From positions 1 to 30,608 of IMG/VR virus record IMGVR_UViG_3300043425_000757: DNA of 30,608 bases, one strand, 5' to 3'. The stretch comes from a virus. The notes beneath the pieces were generated by a model, which was not told where the DNA came from, did no database searches, and was given only the letters and a program-made list of their open reading frames with translations. Both the position numbers and the translations under genes were made by a program. Positions 30,607-30,608 of the stretch are shown piece by piece. Numbering within the stretch: position 1 is the stretch's first letter; the number at the start of each line of letters is the position of its first letter.

Positions 30607-30608
30607 AA

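Noticed and set aside
1-30608. CRISPR array, insertion sequence or rRNA
   Set aside because: No regularly spaced direct repeats, transposase or ribosomal RNA sequence was seen; the only tandem repeats are coding units in the tape measure gene.

Overview
The window is almost entirely one tailed-phage genome: a lambda-like siphophage or prophage with high-GC DNA. The host is probably a betaproteobacterium of the Burkholderiales (Comamonadaceae-like). That assignment is inferred from the GC-rich codon use, the style of the lambda-type head genes and integrase, and a tRNA-Ser(CGA) 3' fragment; no host housekeeping gene is visible. Every gene from 144 to 29481 is on the + strand, with short gaps and many ATGA/GTGA/TGATG overlaps, as in one late operon. 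Only the integrase, cut by the right edge of the window, is on the - strand.

Layout. (1) 144-4524: packaging and joining. A protein of unknown function, small (Nu1-like) and large (gpA-like) terminase, a Mor-like transcription activator, and a gpW-like head-tail joiner. (2) 4559-6502: portal. (3) 6506-12352: a six-gene block of beta-rich probable structural proteins between portal and protease, where lambda has nothing comparable. (4) 12420-16211: ClpP-like protease fused to the major capsid protein, DUF2190-type decoration protein, head-tail attachment protein, tail terminator and tail tube protein. (5) 16323-24195: a G/GT tail chaperone pair with a canonical -1 slippery site, a very long repeat-bearing tape measure (2023 aa), and a distal tail protein. 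(6) 24198-27820: tail fibre adaptor, then a complete diversity-generating retroelement (DGR). (7) 27753-29481: possible tail-fibre chaperone, a membrane protein, GH108 endolysin and a 3TM holin. (8) 29482-30608: tRNA-Ser 3' fragment (att core) followed by the integrase.

The main system is the DGR. The target gene (24662-26005) ends in a C-type-lectin-like domain. Its last 117 bp (VR, 25880-25996) match a template repeat (TR, 26523-26639) except at 17 positions, and every one of those is an adenine in the TR. An avd-like gene, the TR, and a reverse transcriptase with the DGR signature GNLMSQ and YMDD follow in order. A 9-bp hairpin with a GAAA loop lies 16 nt past the VR, in the place and form expected of the DGR target-recognition cruciform. 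The target lies at the distal tail, so the DGR most likely diversifies receptor binding.

Other notable points are a 32-nt hairpin element present twice at module boundaries, an internal ribosome-binding site at the protease/capsid junction, and four tandem repeats in the tape measure. There are no lambda M-L-K-I-J tail-tip homologues. The order lysis-att-integrase is the order of attP in a free (circular or virion) genome or of tandem elements, not of a singly integrated prophage.
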